Below are positions 36,941 through 46,504 of a stretch of DNA of 64,000 nt, in pieces; position 1 is the stretch's first letter; the number at the start of each line of letters is the position of its first letter. A program made the position numbers and the translations under genes. The notes under the pieces were generated by a model, which had not been told where the DNA came from, did no database searches, and saw only the letters and a program-made list of their open reading frames with translations. The stretch lies in assembly GCF_019218885.1 (NCBI RefSeq), contig NZ_JAHUWT010000003.1:930001-994000 (forward strand). The letters are read 5' to 3'. The DNA is from Bordetella sp. BOR01 (GTDB lineage: Bacteria > Pseudomonadota > Gammaproteobacteria > Burkholderiales > Burkholderiaceae_B).

Positions 36941-38629
36941 ATGGATATCCGACGAACCATCCTCTGGATGATCTTCTCTTTCTCGCTGTTGCTCCTGTGG
37001 AACAACTGGCAAATCCATAACGGCAACCCGTCGTTGTTTGGCGGCCCGCCGGCGGCCAGCAGCAACGAGCCGGCGGCTGCCCAGCAGCCGGGCGCCGGCG
37101 GCCAGGCTGCCACGCCCTCGGTGCCTACGAGTCCCGCCCCGGCCGCCAGCACGGTGCCCGGCGCCACGCCCGCGCCGGCCGCGGCCAAGGCCCAGCAGGT
37201 CGTGGTCACCACCGACGTGCTGCGCCTGACCTTCGACACCACCGGCGCGCAGCTGGTGCGTGCCGAGTTGCTCAAGTATCCGACCGCCGGCCAGGCCAAT
37301 AAGCCCACCGTGCTGCTGGACCGTTCACCCGAGATGACCTACGTGGTGCAGTCCGGCCTGGTTGGCGCCCCCGATGGGCAAAGCTTTCCCAATCACCAGA
37401 CGCCGTTCCGCCTGGTGTCCACCGACCATGAACTGACCGGCGACAACCTGCAAGTCATCTTCGAGGCCGAATCGGGCGGCCTGACGGTCACCAAGACCTA
37501 CACCCTGCATCGCGGCCGTTACGACATCGACGTGCAGCATGCCCTGGCCAACACCACCGACGCCGCGCTTTCGCCGTCGCTGTATCTGCAGCTCGAGCGC
37601 GACGGCAACGATCCGGCCGACACGTCCAGCTTCTATCACACGTTCACCGGCGTGGCGGTCTATTCCGAACAGGAAAAATTCCAGAAGATCACCTTCTCGG
37701 ACATCGCCAAGAACAAGGGCGACTACGTCAAGCAAGCCGATAATGGCTGGCTGGCGATCGTGCAGCATTACTTCGCCACGGCCTGGGTGCCCCCGCAGGG
37801 CAAGCCGCGCACCAACGAACTGCTGCAGGTGCAGCCCAACCTGTACGCCGCGCGCAGCATCGAAGCTGTCGGCGCGGTGCAGCCGGGCGCCACCGCCCAG
37901 GTCGATTCCCACCTGTGGGTGGGTCCGCAAGACCAGAAAGCCATGGGCGCCCTGGCGCCGGGCCTGGAACTTGTGGTCGACTACGGCTGGCTGACCATCA
38001 TCGCCAAGCCGCTGTTCTCGTTGCTGACTTGGTTGCACAGCCTGCTGGGCAACTGGGGCTGGGCCATCGTCGCCCTGACGGTCATCATCAAGGCGGTGTT
38101 CTTCCCGCTGGCTGCCGCCAGCTACCGCTCGATGGCGCGCATGAAGCAAGTGGCGCCGCGCCTGCAGGCCCTGAAAGAGAAGTACGGCGACGACCGCCAG
38201 AAACTCAACCAGGCCATGATGGAGATGTACCGCACCGAGAAAATCAACCCGCTGGGCGGCTGCCTGCCCATGGTGGTGCAGATTCCGGTGTTCATCGCGT
38301 TGTACTGGGTGCTGCTGGCCAGCGTCGAAATGCGCGGTGCGCCATGGATCCTGTGGGTGCACGACCTGTCGGTGCGCGACCCCTACTTCATCCTGCCGGC
38401 CATCATGATGGCCACCATGTTCCTGCAGATCAAGCTGAACCCCACGCCGCCCGATCCCATCCAGGCCAAGGTCATGATGATCATGCCGCTGGTGTTCGGC
38501 GGGATGATGTTCTTCTTCCCGGCCGGCCTGGTGCTGTACTGGTGCGTCAATAACACGCTGTCCATCGCACAGCAGTGGACCATCACGCGCAATCTTGAAC
38601 GCAAGACGGCTGCCGCGGCCAATAAGTAG
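36941..38629 (+). CDS. yidC: Membrane protein insertase YidC
   Basis: 562 residues, proteobacterial form. The N-terminal helix (IRRTILWMIFSFSLLLLW) is followed by a Pro/Ala-rich linker (about 35-85), the large periplasmic beta-sandwich domain (about 85-340) and the five-helix insertase core. YRSMARMKQVAPRLQALKEKYG with its hydrophilic-groove Arg, and NPLGGCLPMVVQIPVF, are core motifs. It inserts and folds inner-membrane proteins with or without Sec. mnmE, often next to yidC, is displaced here by about 17 kb. Confidence 0.98.
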   Translation: MDIRRTILWMIFSFSLLLLWNNWQIHNGNPSLFGGPPAASSNEPAAAQQPGAGGQAATPSVPTSPAPAASTVPGATPAPAAAKAQQVVVTTDVLRLTFDTTGAQLVRAELLKYPTAGQANKPTVLLDRSPEMTYVVQSGLVGAPDGQSFPNHQTPFRLVSTDHELTGDNLQVIFEAESGGLTVTKTYTLHRGRYDIDVQHALANTTDAALSPSLYLQLERDGNDPADTSSFYHTFTGVAVYSEQEKFQKITFSDIAKNKGDYVKQADNGWLAIVQHYFATAWVPPQGKPRTNELLQVQPNLYAARSIEAVGAVQPGATAQVDSHLWVGPQDQKAMGALAPGLELVVDYGWLTIIAKPLFSLLTWLHSLLGNWGWAIVALTVIIKAVFFPLAAASYRSMARMKQVAPRLQALKEKYGDDRQKLNQAMMEMYRTEKINPLGGCLPMVVQIPVFIALYWVLLASVEMRGAPWILWVHDLSVRDPYFILPAIMMATMFLQIKLNPTPPDPIQAKVMMIMPLVFGGMMFFFPAGLVLYWCVNNTLSIAQQWTITRNLERKTAAAANK

Positions 38630-38672
38630 CACAGCCGCCCGCGTAGCCCCGCAGGTGCCTGGCACCTGCCCG

Positions 38673-38712
38673 ATTTCGCCGTGCCTTCAAAAAAGGGCAC
38701 GGCGAAATTTAT
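38673..38712 (+). terminator. Probable terminator after yidC
   Basis: A perfect 13-bp inverted repeat (ATTTCGCCGTGCC and its complement) with a 10-nt loop, 43 bp after the yidC stop, followed by TTATT. The remaining 160 bp to katA holds GCAAT-N6-ATTGC (38783-38798) but no clear OxyR site. Confidence 0.65.
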
Positions 38713-38875
38713 TGTGGGGCAGAGTCTATTAGTTTTTGTTTATGGTCAACCGGCAATAAATCAATTTCCCTGCGGTCATAAGGCAATCCTACTATTGCAG
38801 CGGTACGGCGCACTGCCCGCCTCCAGGCTCGCGGCGCCAAGCAACATCGCTGCCATTTCAAGTTAGGAAACCGCC

Positions 38876-40315
38876 ATGACCGACAAGACACTGACCACCG
38901 CCGCCGGCGCGCCGGTCGCCAACAATAACCATTCGATGACGGCCGGCCCGCGCGGGCCGGTACTGCTGCAAGACGTCTGGCTGATCGATAAACTGGCGCA
39001 CTTCGCCCGCGAACGCATTCCCGAGCGGGTCGTGCACGCCAAGGGCTCGGGTGCCTACGGCACGCTGACCGTCACGCACGACATCACGCGCTACACACGC
39101 GCCAGGCTGTTCTCGCAGGTGGGCAAGCAAACGCCACTGTTCATCCGTTTTTCCACCGTGGCCGGCGAACGCGGTGCGGCCGATGCCGAACGCGACGTGC
39201 GCGGCTTTGCCATGAAGTTCTACACCGAAGAAGGCAACTGGGACCTGGTTGGCAACAACACCCCCGTGTTCTTCCTGCGCGACCCCTTGAAATTTCCCGA
39301 TTTCATCCACACCCAGAAACGCGATCCCCAGACCAACACGCGCAGCGCCAGCGCCGCCTGGGACTTCTGGTCGCTGAATCCCGAATCGCTGCATCAGGTC
39401 ACCATCGTCATGAGCGATCGCGGCCTGCCGCAGAATTACCGGCAACAGCACGGTTTCGGTTCGCACACCTTCAGCCTGGTCAACGCCGAAGGCGAACGCT
39501 TCTACGTGAAGTTCCACTTCAAGTCGATGCAGGGCATCGCCTGCTACACCGATGCGCAGGCCGCCGAACTGGTGGGCCATGACCGCGAAAGCGCGCAGCG
39601 CGACCTGTTCGACAATATCGAACAGCACAATTTCCCGCGCTGGGCGATGAAGATCCAGGTCATGCCCGAAGCCGACGCGGCCACCTACCACATCAACCCG
39701 TTCGACCTGACCAAGGTCTGGCCGCATGCCGATTACCCGCTGATCGACGTGGGCACCATCGAACTGGACCGCAATCCCGAAAACTACTTTGCCGACGTCG
39801 AGCAAGCCGCGTTCACGCCCGCCAACGTAGTGCCGGGCATCGGCTTCTCGCCCGACAAGATGCTGCAGGGTCGCCTGTTCTCGTATGGCGACGCGCATCG
39901 CTATCGCCTGGGCGTGAACCACCATCAGGTGCCCGTCAACGCGCCGCGCTGCCCGTTCCACAGCTTCCATCGCGACGGCGCGGTACGCGCCGACGGCAAC
40001 CAGGGCGGCACGATCAACTACGAGCCCAACAGCGCCGGCGAATGGCAGGAATCGCCGGCCGCGGCCGAACCGCCCCTGGCACTGGACGGCCAGGCGGCCG
40101 ACCGCTGGAACCACCGAGTCGACGACGACTATTATTCGCAGCCCGGTGCCCTGTTCCGCTTGATGAGCGACGACCAGAAGCAGCAGTTGTTCGGCAATAT
40201 CGGGCGCCATATGGCCGGTGTGCCCGAATACATCCAGCGCCGCCAGCTGGAACACTTCCGCCGGGCCGATCCGGACTACGCCGCCGGCGTGGCGAAGGCG
40301 CTGGGCTTGCAATAA
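38876..40315 (+). CDS. katA: Monofunctional haem catalase (small-subunit clade)
   Basis: 479 residues. The distal His54 ([11 protein letters not shown]), Asn127 (VGNNTPVFF) and proximal haem ligand Tyr337 ([14 protein letters not shown]) are intact. The length fits clade 3 small-subunit catalases that bind NADPH. There is no signal peptide, so it is cytoplasmic. It degrades hydrogen peroxide, possibly from the flavin oxidases encoded nearby. AGGAAA precedes the ATG. It is transcribed alone, with hairpins on both sides. Confidence 0.97.
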   Translation: MTDKTLTTAAGAPVANNNHSMTAGPRGPVLLQDVWLIDKLAHFARERIPERVVHAKGSGAYGTLTVTHDITRYTRARLFSQVGKQTPLFIRFSTVAGERGAADAERDVRGFAMKFYTEEGNWDLVGNNTPVFFLRDPLKFPDFIHTQKRDPQTNTRSASAAWDFWSLNPESLHQVTIVMSDRGLPQNYRQQHGFGSHTFSLVNAEGERFYVKFHFKSMQGIACYTDAQAAELVGHDRESAQRDLFDNIEQHNFPRWAMKIQVMPEADAATYHINPFDLTKVWPHADYPLIDVGTIELDRNPENYFADVEQAAFTPANVVPGIGFSPDKMLQGRLFSYGDAHRYRLGVNHHQVPVNAPRCPFHSFHRDGAVRADGNQGGTINYEPNSAGEWQESPAAAEPPLALDGQAADRWNHRVDDDYYSQPGALFRLMSDDQKQQLFGNIGRHMAGVPEYIQRRQLEHFRRADPDYAAGVAKALGLQ

Positions 40316-40374
40316 CACCGCGTAGTGCTGGCGGGGCCAGTGCACTGGCGCCTGCCTCGCCGCTTTGACCCCGT

Positions 40375-40411
40375 GAATGCCCCCTGGGTACAGAGTGCCC
40401 CGGGGGCATTC
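40375..40411 (+). terminator. Probable katA terminator
   Basis: 10-bp perfect arms GAATGCCCCC and its complement enclose a 17-nt loop, 60 bp after the katA stop. Only a short T stretch (GCGTTTCCC) follows, so efficiency is uncertain. Confidence 0.6.
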
Positions 40412-40447
40412 GCGTTTCCCCTCCCAGTAGGCGCGTACAAGCCCCCA

Positions 40448-40477
40448 TTGACATTCCCTGTGTGTCGGTCGTATGGT
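40448..40477 (+). promoter_or_regulatory. Candidate promoter of the Bug-sulfatase-GMC operon
   Basis: TTGACA (40448-40453), an 18-bp spacer and TATGGT (40472-40477). A GGTT-N5-AACC repeat (40475-40487) overlaps the start region and could be an operator. The 316-bp katA-Bug gap contains no other gene. Confidence 0.45.
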
Positions 40478-40631
40478 TTATAGAACCTTTAGATGATTTA
40501 ACCCCACGGCCCACCCTGTGCATAAAAACAACCCCGCCCGGACCGGGGTGGACCGACGAGCGCCAACCCCCGCATTTTTGTCCGGCACGCCATCGGCCCA
40601 TCGGCCAGGCAGACCCGAGGAGAGAGACATC

Positions 40632-41636
40632 ATGAGGCATCATGCCCACAGCACGCGCAGCCAGTTGGGCCGCCGGATAATCACTGGCGCACTAGGAGCA
40701 GTCCTGGCCGGCAGCATGGCCAGCGCCCTGGGTGCGGGCTACCCGGATAAACCCATACGCATCGTCGTCCCGTGGCCGGCGGGCGGCCTGGTGGACCTTC
40801 CTGCCCGCTTGCTTGCCGACAAACTACAGGCGGAACTGGGCGCTACCGTCATCGTCGAGAACAAGCTGGGCGCGGGAGGCACGATCGGCGCCGATACCGT
40901 CGCCAAGGCCCCGGCCGACGGTTACACGCTGATGGTGACAACCAGTGCCATTGCCATCAACCAGGCGGTGGGGCTGCCGCAGCCATTCAACTTGCGGCAA
41001 GACTTCCAGCCTGTCGCGCCGCTGGCCTATGCCCCGCTGATCCTGGTCACCCATCCCACCCTGGGGCCGCAATCCCTTGCCGACCTGATCGCCCGGGCCC
41101 GGGCGAGGCCCGGCCAACTCAACTATGCTTCGGCCGGCAACGGCACGCCCGGTCATCTGGCAGGCGAATGGCTGAAGTCGCGTGAAAAACTCGACATCCT
41201 GCACATCGCATACAAGGGTGGGCCACCAGCCATGACGGACCAGATTGGAGGCCGGGTGGATTTCCATTTCGCCAACGCCGCCGTGGCGTTGCCGCAGATC
41301 ATGGCCGGCAAGATCACCGCCTTGGCCGTGGCCAGCGACAGGCGCATGCCTCAACTACCGCAAGTGCCAACCATGGCCGAGGCAGGCGAACCGGGCTTCA
41401 ACACTGACCAATGGATCGGCTTGCTGGCACCCAGGCAGACCCCCGCCGCCGTGATCGAGCGGCTGAACGAGGCAACATCAAAAGCGCTGGGCGACCCCCA
41501 GGTGCGCGAGGCCATGACACGCAGCGGCATCACGGCGGCCGACCCCGCCAGCGTCGCCCAGTTCGACGCCGTGGTGGGCGCAGACCTGGATAAATGGACG
41601 AGCATCGTCCGCACCGCGCATATCAAAGTGGAGTGA
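40632..41636 (+). CDS. Bug-family periplasmic binding protein (sulfatase operon)
   Basis: 334 residues. A long basic N-region (MRHHAHSTRSQLGRR) and a hydrophobic core (18-36) form an export signal. Bug features follow: YPDKPIRIVVPWPAGG, VIVENKLGAGGTIGAD, ADGYTLMV, IAYKGGPPAMTDQ and PQVPTMAEAGEPGF. GGAGAGAGACATC precedes the ATG. The sulfatase gene starts 4 bp after its stop, so ligand capture is coupled to sulfate-ester hydrolysis. No TctAB transporter genes are adjacent. A sulfated organic anion is the inferred ligand. Confidence 0.9.
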   Translation: MRHHAHSTRSQLGRRIITGALGAVLAGSMASALGAGYPDKPIRIVVPWPAGGLVDLPARLLADKLQAELGATVIVENKLGAGGTIGADTVAKAPADGYTLMVTTSAIAINQAVGLPQPFNLRQDFQPVAPLAYAPLILVTHPTLGPQSLADLIARARARPGQLNYASAGNGTPGHLAGEWLKSREKLDILHIAYKGGPPAMTDQIGGRVDFHFANAAVALPQIMAGKITALAVASDRRMPQLPQVPTMAEAGEPGFNTDQWIGLLAPRQTPAAVIERLNEATSKALGDPQVREAMTRSGITAADPASVAQFDAVVGADLDKWTSIVRTAHIKVE

Positions 41637-41640
41637 GGCC

Positions 41641-43173
41641 ATGCGCACGATTTTTGTCTTGTTCGACTCATTGATGCGATCGGCGCTGCAATGCTACGGT
41701 GGCACGGCCATCGAAACGCCGAATTTCAACCGTTTCGCGCGACAGGCCATTACCTTCGAGCGCCACTTCGTGGGCAGCCTGCCTTGCATGCCTGCACGCC
41801 GCGAGATGCATACGGGGCGCTTGAACTTCCTGCATCGGAGCTGGGGGCCGCTGGAGCCCTTTGATCAGTCATTTGCGCAATTGCTGGGCGCGCAGGACGT
41901 TTATACGCATTTGGTGTCCGATCACTACCACTACTGGGAAGACGGCGGCGCCACGTATCACAACCGCTACAGTACCTGGGAATTCGTGCGCGGCCAGGAA
42001 TGGGACAAGTGGAAAGCGATGGTGCAGCCGCCACTGGAGCGCTTCCGCACCATGTACCACCCGATGCAGCAGCCAGCCGGCAAGGGCGATGGCCGCATCC
42101 AGGCAATGGTGAACCGCGAGTTCATGCGCGACGAAGCCGACTATTGCTGCCCCCGCACGTTTGCTGCCGGCTTTGAATTTCTGGAACGCAACCGCGAAGC
42201 CGACAACTGGCTGCTGCACCTGGAATGCTTCGATCCGCACGAGCCATTCCATGCGCCGGCGCGTTATCGCGAGCACTACCCCAGCGATTACGACGGCCCC
42301 ATCCTGGATTGGCCGCGCTACAAGCGCAACGAAGAGTCCGCCAGTGAAATCGCCGAGCTGCGCGCCAATTACGCCGCGCTGGTAGCCATGTGCGACCACC
42401 ATTTCGGCCGTTTGCTCGACTTCCTGGACGAGCACGACATGTGGCAAGACACGGCCGTCGTCCTGACGACCGATCATGGCTTTCTACTGGCCGAACACGA
42501 CTGGTGGGGCAAGAACCGCATGCCGTTCTACAACGAGATCGCGCACATCCCGCTGATCATCCACCACCCGGATTACGCGAGCCATGCCGGCGAGCGCCGC
42601 CAGGCATTGACGCAGACCATCGACATCATGCCCACGCTACTGGCGCTGCATGGCGTGGATGTGCCCCCGACCTGCAATGGCCGGTCGCTGCTGCCGCTGT
42701 TGAAGCAGGACGGGCCGGGTCGCGAGGCGGCGCTATACGGCATGTTCGGCGCCGGTACGAACATCACCGATGGGCGCTATACCTATTTCCTGTACCCCGA
42801 GGACATGACGCGCCAGCAGCTATACGAATACACGCTGATGCCCATGCACCTGAAGACGATGTTCCATGTCGATGACCTGCGCGGCGCCGAACTGTCGCCA
42901 CCCTTTGCCTTCACACAGGGCGTGCCAGTACTGAAAGTGCCGGCGCGCCGCAACGATCGCGGGCAACCCACGGGCCACCAGGGCCAGGGCGGCGGCTATG
43001 AAGACACCACCACGGTGCTCTACGACCTGGACAACGACTACGCACAGCAGCATCCCTTCCGCGATGCGGCCATCGAGCGCCGGCTGCAGGAACTGATGAC
43101 GAAGATCATGCGCGACAATGACGCGCCGCCCGAAGCCTACCAACGCCTGGGCCTGCAGGCGCCGGCGCGATGA
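41641..43173 (+). CDS. Sulfatase-family hydrolase (type I, formylglycine)
   Basis: 510 residues, alkaline-phosphatase fold. The CxPxR motif CMPAR puts the formylglycine-forming Cys at 49 and the Arg at 53. Metal ligands are expected at Asp9 (LFDSL) and Asp278-His279 (TTDHG), with Lys291 in GKNRMPF. It has no signal peptide, so it acts in the cytoplasm, after uptake. Related enzymes are choline sulfatases, alkyl sulfatases and phosphonate monoester hydrolases; the motif does not decide between them. Its stop overlaps the start of the GMC oxidoreductase (ATGA), so an alcohol product oxidised by that enzyme is likely. Confidence 0.88.
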   Translation: MRTIFVLFDSLMRSALQCYGGTAIETPNFNRFARQAITFERHFVGSLPCMPARREMHTGRLNFLHRSWGPLEPFDQSFAQLLGAQDVYTHLVSDHYHYWEDGGATYHNRYSTWEFVRGQEWDKWKAMVQPPLERFRTMYHPMQQPAGKGDGRIQAMVNREFMRDEADYCCPRTFAAGFEFLERNREADNWLLHLECFDPHEPFHAPARYREHYPSDYDGPILDWPRYKRNEESASEIAELRANYAALVAMCDHHFGRLLDFLDEHDMWQDTAVVLTTDHGFLLAEHDWWGKNRMPFYNEIAHIPLIIHHPDYASHAGERRQALTQTIDIMPTLLALHGVDVPPTCNGRSLLPLLKQDGPGREAALYGMFGAGTNITDGRYTYFLYPEDMTRQQLYEYTLMPMHLKTMFHVDDLRGAELSPPFAFTQGVPVLKVPARRNDRGQPTGHQGQGGGYEDTTTVLYDLDNDYAQQHPFRDAAIERRLQELMTKIMRDNDAPPEAYQRLGLQAPAR

Positions 43174-44798
43174 ACGGCGGCAAACAGGCCGAGCGCGGCT
43201 ACGACTACATCATCGTGGGAGCCGGTTCGGCTGGCTGTGTACTGGCGAACCGGCTCAGCGCCGACCCGCGCTGCCGCGTGCTGTTGCTCGAGGCCGGGGG
43301 CAAGGGCGGCAATTTCTGGCTGCGCCTGCCCATCGGGTATTTCCGCACCATCTATGACCCGCGATTCTCGTGGCAATTCCAGACCGAAGCCCAGCCCGCC
43401 ACTGGCAACCGCAACATCGTCTGGCCCAGGGGGCGCGTGCTGGGAGGGTCCAGCGCCATCAACGGCCTGCTGTACATCCGCGGCCAGCACGCCGATTTCG
43501 ACGACTGGCACCAGCTGGGCGCCACGGGCTGGAATTACCGCGAGGTGCTGCCGTTCTTCAAACGGTCCGAACGCCATGAGGCCGGCGAAAGCGAATACCA
43601 CGGCGGGTCGGGCGAACTGTGCGTATCCGAGTTGCGCAACGACCATCCATACTGCCACGCTTGGCTGGAAGCTGGCGCCGAGGCGGGCTTTGGCCGCAAC
43701 CCCGATTTCAACGGCGCCCGCACCGAAGGCCTGGGTTCGTACCAGTTGACCTTGCGTGGCCACTGGCGCTGCGATGCGGCCTCGGCTTTTCTGGCGCCAG
43801 TGCTGGAGCGGCCCAACCTGACCGTACTGACCGGTGTGCACGTCACACGCGTACTCATCAGGCATGGCCGCGCCACAGGGGTGGAATGGCTGCGCGACGG
43901 CATGATCGAATCTGCACGGGCCAGCGCCGAAGTCCTGCTGGCGGCGGGTGCGCTGCAAACGCCGCAATTGCTGCAGTTGTCGGGAATCGGGCCGGCCGGC
44001 TTGCTGCAACAACACGGCATTGGCGTCCATGCGGACCTGGCGGGCGTGGGCGAGAACCTGCAGGACCACTACCAGGCGCGCGTCATCGTCAAGCTGCGCA
44101 AGAAGATGTCGCTCAATGATCAGTCGCGCAGCGCGCTGGGCCTGATGTCGATGGGCGCGCGCTGGCTGCTTACCCGGTCCGGTCCCCTGACGGTCGGCGC
44201 GGGCCAAGTGGGTGGCATGGTGTGCAGCGAATACGCGACGCAGGGCCGGCCCGACTTGCTGCTCAATGTCATGCCCTTGTCAGTCGATAAGCCGGGCGAC
44301 CCGCTGCACCGGTTTTCGGGTTTTTCGGCATCGGCCACCCAATGCCGACCGTTGTCGCGCGGCCATGTCCGGATCCGCGCAGCCGACCCGCTGCAGCCTC
44401 CGGCGATCGTCACCAACTACCTGACCCAGCCGCACGATGCGCGGGTAGTGGTCGCGGGCCTGAAAATACTGCGCGACATTTTCCACCAGCCGTCGTTCCG
44501 CGACCTGATCACCGGTGACGAATACCTGCCCGGCAGCACGGCCGCCGACGACGCAAGCCTGGAGCACTTCGCGCGTCACCACGGCGGCACGGTGTTCCAC
44601 GCCAGTGGCTCGTGCAAGATGGGGCAGGATGACTCGGCCGTGGTGGACCCCGAACTGCGGGTACGCGGGATCGGCGCACTACGGGTCATCGACGCATCCG
44701 TGATGCCGACCATGGTGTCCACCAACACCAACGCTGCCAGCATCATGATCGGGGAAAAGGGCGCCCGCCTGGTGCTGCAGTCGGCCGGCGCGCGCTGA
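43170..44798 (+). CDS. GMC-family FAD alcohol dehydrogenase/oxidase (choline dehydrogenase-like)
   Basis: 542 residues. The FAD loop is VGAGSAG (16-22). GRVLGGSSAINGLLYIRG is the first GMC signature and GALQTPQLLQLSGIGP the second. The C-terminal catalytic His lies in FHASGSCKMG (about 474) and the Asn in TNTNAASIMIGE (about 521). The family oxidises primary alcohols, including choline, polyethylene glycol and aryl alcohols. It overlaps the sulfatase gene by 4 bp; together they could release and oxidise the alcohol of a sulfate ester. It converges with the ABC permease gene 9 bp away. Confidence 0.92.
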   Translation: MNGGKQAERGYDYIIVGAGSAGCVLANRLSADPRCRVLLLEAGGKGGNFWLRLPIGYFRTIYDPRFSWQFQTEAQPATGNRNIVWPRGRVLGGSSAINGLLYIRGQHADFDDWHQLGATGWNYREVLPFFKRSERHEAGESEYHGGSGELCVSELRNDHPYCHAWLEAGAEAGFGRNPDFNGARTEGLGSYQLTLRGHWRCDAASAFLAPVLERPNLTVLTGVHVTRVLIRHGRATGVEWLRDGMIESARASAEVLLAAGALQTPQLLQLSGIGPAGLLQQHGIGVHADLAGVGENLQDHYQARVIVKLRKKMSLNDQSRSALGLMSMGARWLLTRSGPLTVGAGQVGGMVCSEYATQGRPDLLLNVMPLSVDKPGDPLHRFSGFSASATQCRPLSRGHVRIRAADPLQPPAIVTNYLTQPHDARVVVAGLKILRDIFHQPSFRDLITGDEYLPGSTAADDASLEHFARHHGGTVFHASGSCKMGQDDSAVVDPELRVRGIGALRVIDASVMPTMVSTNTNAASIMIGEKGARLVLQSAGAR

Positions 44799-44807
44799 GC
44801 GGCGGCG

Positions 44808-45683
44808 CTAGCGCTGCATGCCCCAGCGCCGCACGGTGACGCGTTCCAGCGTGTTGAACACCAGGTTCTCCACTGCCAGGCCAATGATCACCACTGCCAC
44901 CAGTCCGGCAAACACGCGATCCGTATAGAGCTCGTTGCGGTTCTGGAAGATGTACCAGCCCAGCCCGCCCTTGCCGCTGGATACGCCGAACACCAGCTCG
45001 GCGGCGATCAGTGTGCGCCAGGCAAAGGCCCAGCCGATACGCAGCCCGGCCAGGATAGCCGGCAGGGCGGCCGGCACCAGGATGCCCACCACATAGCGCG
45101 GGCCCTTCAGGCCATAGTTGCGGCCGGCCATGCGCAGGGTCTCGGGCACCGCCAGAAAGCCCGAATAGATATTCAACGCCAGCGCCCACAGCACCGAATG
45201 GATCAGCACGAACACCAGGCTGCCTTCGCCCAGGCCGAACCACAGCAGGGCCAGGGGCAGCAGGGCGATGGCGGGCAGGGGGTTGAACATGGCCGTCAGC
45301 GTCGACAGTACATCGCGCCCCACGCGCGTGGACACGGCCAGCGTGGTCAACAGGAAAGCCAGCACAATCCCCGCCACATAGCCCTTGAGCAGCACCGACA
45401 GCGACAGCAGCGCCCGCGCGGGCAGTTCGCCATCGGCCAGGCCCTGCATGAAGGCCTGCGCGGTCTGCCAGGCGCCGGGCAGCAGCAGGTCGTTGTCCGT
45501 ATAGCGGGCGGCCGCTTCCCATAGCAAGGCCAGCACCAGCAAGATCAGCGTCTTGCGCACGGCCGCGTGCTGACGCAGCCGCTCGTGCCAAACCAGCGGC
45601 GCTTCGGCCGCCAGGCCGGGCAAGGAGGGCAGTTCGTGTTCGATTTCGGGGCGCAATACGCCCCCTTGCGCGATAGAAGTCAT
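44808..45683 (-). CDS. ABC transporter permease (sulfonate/taurine type)
   Basis: 291 residues with about six helices. The binding-protein-dependent permease domain has NPLPAIALLPLALLWFGLGEGS, here the conserved NPLPAIALLPLALLWFG loop, and RIGWAFAWRTLIAAEL, the EAA-type coupling motif of the SsuC/TauC group. The start at 45683 is preferred to an ATG two codons earlier because GAGG then has correct spacing. It is the last gene of the run TauD-like, binding protein, ATPase, permease. Confidence 0.9.
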   Translation of the reverse strand: MTSIAQGGVLRPEIEHELPSLPGLAAEAPLVWHERLRQHAAVRKTLILLVLALLWEAAARYTDNDLLLPGAWQTAQAFMQGLADGELPARALLSLSVLLKGYVAGIVLAFLLTTLAVSTRVGRDVLSTLTAMFNPLPAIALLPLALLWFGLGEGSLVFVLIHSVLWALALNIYSGFLAVPETLRMAGRNYGLKGPRYVVGILVPAALPAILAGLRIGWAFAWRTLIAAELVFGVSSGKGGLGWYIFQNRNELYTDRVFAGLVAVVIIGLAVENLVFNTLERVTVRRWGMQR

Positions 45684-45705
45684 CGCCATCCTCGGGGATA
45701 GGGGG

Positions 45706-46503
45706 TCAGGCGGCGGCCCGCTGCGGCTCGTGGCGCGGCGGCACGTCGAACAACAGATCGTGGATGCGCCGGGTCGCTGCCTGGAAGGCGGCCGAACCCT
45801 GGGCATGCAGGTCGAATTGGTGCGCGTTGAGTTCGGCCCGCACGCGGCCCGGATGCGGCGACAGCAGCAGAATGCGGTTGCCCAGCACCAGCGCTTCTTC
45901 GATCGAGTGCGTCACGAACAGCAGCGTGAAGCGCGCCTCTTCCCACAGGGCCTGCAGTTCTTCCTGCATCTTGCGGCGCGTCAGCGCATCCAGTGCTGCG
46001 AAGGGCTCGTCCATCAGCAATACGCGCGGCTGCATGGCCAGCGCCCGGGCGATCGCCACGCGCTGCTTCATGCCACCCGACAAGGTGTGCGGATAGGCAT
46101 CGGCAAAAGCCGACAGGCCCACCTTGTCCAGATAATGGCGGGCGCGCTCGCGCGCCTCGGCACGGCCCAGCTTGCGCGTGGACACCAGCGGGAAAACCAC
46201 GTTCTGCAACACGGTCTTCCAGGGCGGCAACTGGTCGAATTCCTGGAACACCACGATGCGGTCCGGGCCCGGGCCGGCAACTTGCGTGCCGTCCAGCAGC
46301 ACCTGGCCAGCCGCGGGCGGCACGAACCCGGCCACCGCTTTCAGCAAGGTGGATTTGCCGCAACCCGAGGCCCCCAGCAAGATATACCGGTCGCCGTCAT
46401 AGACATCGAAACTGACTTCGTGCGTGGCGCGCACGCGGCGCTGCGGCGTCTTGTATTCCAGCGTCAGGTCGCGCACCTGCAGCAGCGGATGAGACGCCGC
46501 CAT
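45706..46503 (-). CDS. ABC transporter ATPase (sulfonate/taurine type)
   Basis: 265 residues. Walker A is GASGCGKST (44-52), the Q-loop lies in VFQEFDQLPPWKTV, the signature is LSGGMKQR, and Walker B LLMDEPFAALD is followed by the switch His in VTHSIEEAL. FQ..LPW.TV is typical of the TauB/SsuB/NrtD group. It starts 1 bp after the binding-protein stop and ends 22 bp before the permease start, so it belongs to one importer. Confidence 0.93.
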   Translation of the reverse strand: MAASHPLLQVRDLTLEYKTPQRRVRATHEVSFDVYDGDRYILLGASGCGKSTLLKAVAGFVPPAAGQVLLDGTQVAGPGPDRIVVFQEFDQLPPWKTVLQNVVFPLVSTRKLGRAEARERARHYLDKVGLSAFADAYPHTLSGGMKQRVAIARALAMQPRVLLMDEPFAALDALTRRKMQEELQALWEEARFTLLFVTHSIEEALVLGNRILLLSPHPGRVRAELNAHQFDLHAQGSAAFQAATRRIHDLLFDVPPRHEPQRAAA

Positions 46504-46504
46504 A

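Noticed and set aside
38711-38875. OxyR site before katA
   Set aside because: No ATAG-N7-CTAT spaced tetramers fit; only a GCAAT/ATTGC repeat is present.
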